Assembly: GCA_030036915.1 (NCBI GenBank)
Contig: JASHSC010000052.1
Span: 1-14,427, forward strand
From: Terriglobia bacterium
GTDB taxonomy: Bacteria; Acidobacteriota; Terriglobia; UBA7540
DNA length: 14,427 bases
Direction: 5' to 3'
In this document: piece after piece, positions 14,238 to 14,427 of the stretch
Layout: each line of letters opens with the position of its first letter
Position numbering within the stretch: position 1 is the stretch's first letter
Position numbers and translations under genes: made by a program
Notes under the pieces: model-generated
What the model saw: only the letters and a program-made list of their open reading frames with translations
What the model was told of the DNA's origin: nothing
Databases searched by the model: none

Positions 14238-14427
14238 GTGAAAAGAGCATGGGTGATAATTTTTCTGGGATTCTCGAGCTTGGCTTACGCCGCGCAGAAT
14301 GCTTCCGTGCGGCCCAAGATTTTGGGTATCGACCACGTGGCGTTTTACACGACGGCGCCGGAGGGTGTCGCGCATCTCTATCACGATGAACTGGGCCTTG
14401 CCGCCGCCAAGCCCATCGAGCCGGGAG
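14238..14427 (+). CDS. Exported VOC (glyoxalase-fold) protein, N-terminal part
   Basis: The reading frame runs off the window, so 63 residues are visible. It starts at GTG, with AGGTGA just upstream (about 14229-14234). A short signal peptide (VKRAWVIIFLGFSSLAYA) is followed by GIDHVAFYTT and LYHDELGL, the first beta-alpha unit of the vicinal oxygen chelate/glyoxalase fold, with His33 as the probable first metal ligand. Export is uncommon for this fold. Substrate unknown. Confidence 0.7.
   Translation, partial: MKRAWVIIFLGFSSLAYAAQNASVRPKILGIDHVAFYTTAPEGVAHLYHDELGLAAAKPIEPG

Overview
The window looks like chromosomal DNA from a GC-rich soil bacterium, most likely an Acidobacteriota (Terriglobia-type) member. 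The clues are a giant secreted protein with choice-of-anchor D, bacterial Ig-like and DUF3443 domains, two secreted DUF4097-type proteins, and the general codon style. This assignment is inference; there is no rRNA or marker gene in the window. No tRNA, rRNA, insertion sequence or CRISPR array was seen.

Layout. 58-3690 (minus): a 1210-residue secreted protein with five ASH/choice-of-anchor D domains, one Ig-like domain and a C-terminal DUF3443 domain whose motifs resemble a two-lobed pepsin-like aspartic protease. 3963-4646 (plus): a compact, stand-alone homologue of the class II (anthrax oedema factor/CyaA/ExoY) nucleotidyl cyclase toxins; this is the most unusual gene here. 4672-5952 (minus, convergent with the cyclase): a type I phosphodiesterase/nucleotide pyrophosphatase of the alkaline phosphatase superfamily. 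6060-10214 (plus): a tightly packed run behind a perfect extended -10 promoter. It encodes two small helical proteins that look like paralogues of each other, a dynamin-like GTPase, a P-loop ATPase broken by a one-base frameshift at a G6 run, the CrcB/FluC fluoride channel and its DUF190 companion. 10313-10822 (plus): a six-helix membrane protein of unknown function. 10892-11887 (minus): a secreted DUF4097-type protein with an 18-19 residue TSGGS repeat ladder. 12099-13355 (plus): an EAL-HDOD signalling protein. 13392-14072 (minus): a second, shorter secreted DUF4097-like protein. 14238-end (plus): the start of an exported VOC/glyoxalase-fold protein, cut by the window edge.

How the genes may work together. 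The GTPase cluster has short gaps (27, 36 and 41 bases) and ends in overlapping genes, so the small helical proteins, GTPase, ATPase, fluoride channel and DUF190 protein are probably co-transcribed. A membrane-remodelling GTPase with two related small partner proteins is a plausible unit. The cyclase is alone on its strand, with no adjacent secretion or immunity gene. Its only close neighbour, the convergent phosphodiesterase, could in principle act on nucleotides, but this is speculation. The EAL-HDOD gene lies between two outward-facing envelope proteins of the same broad family.
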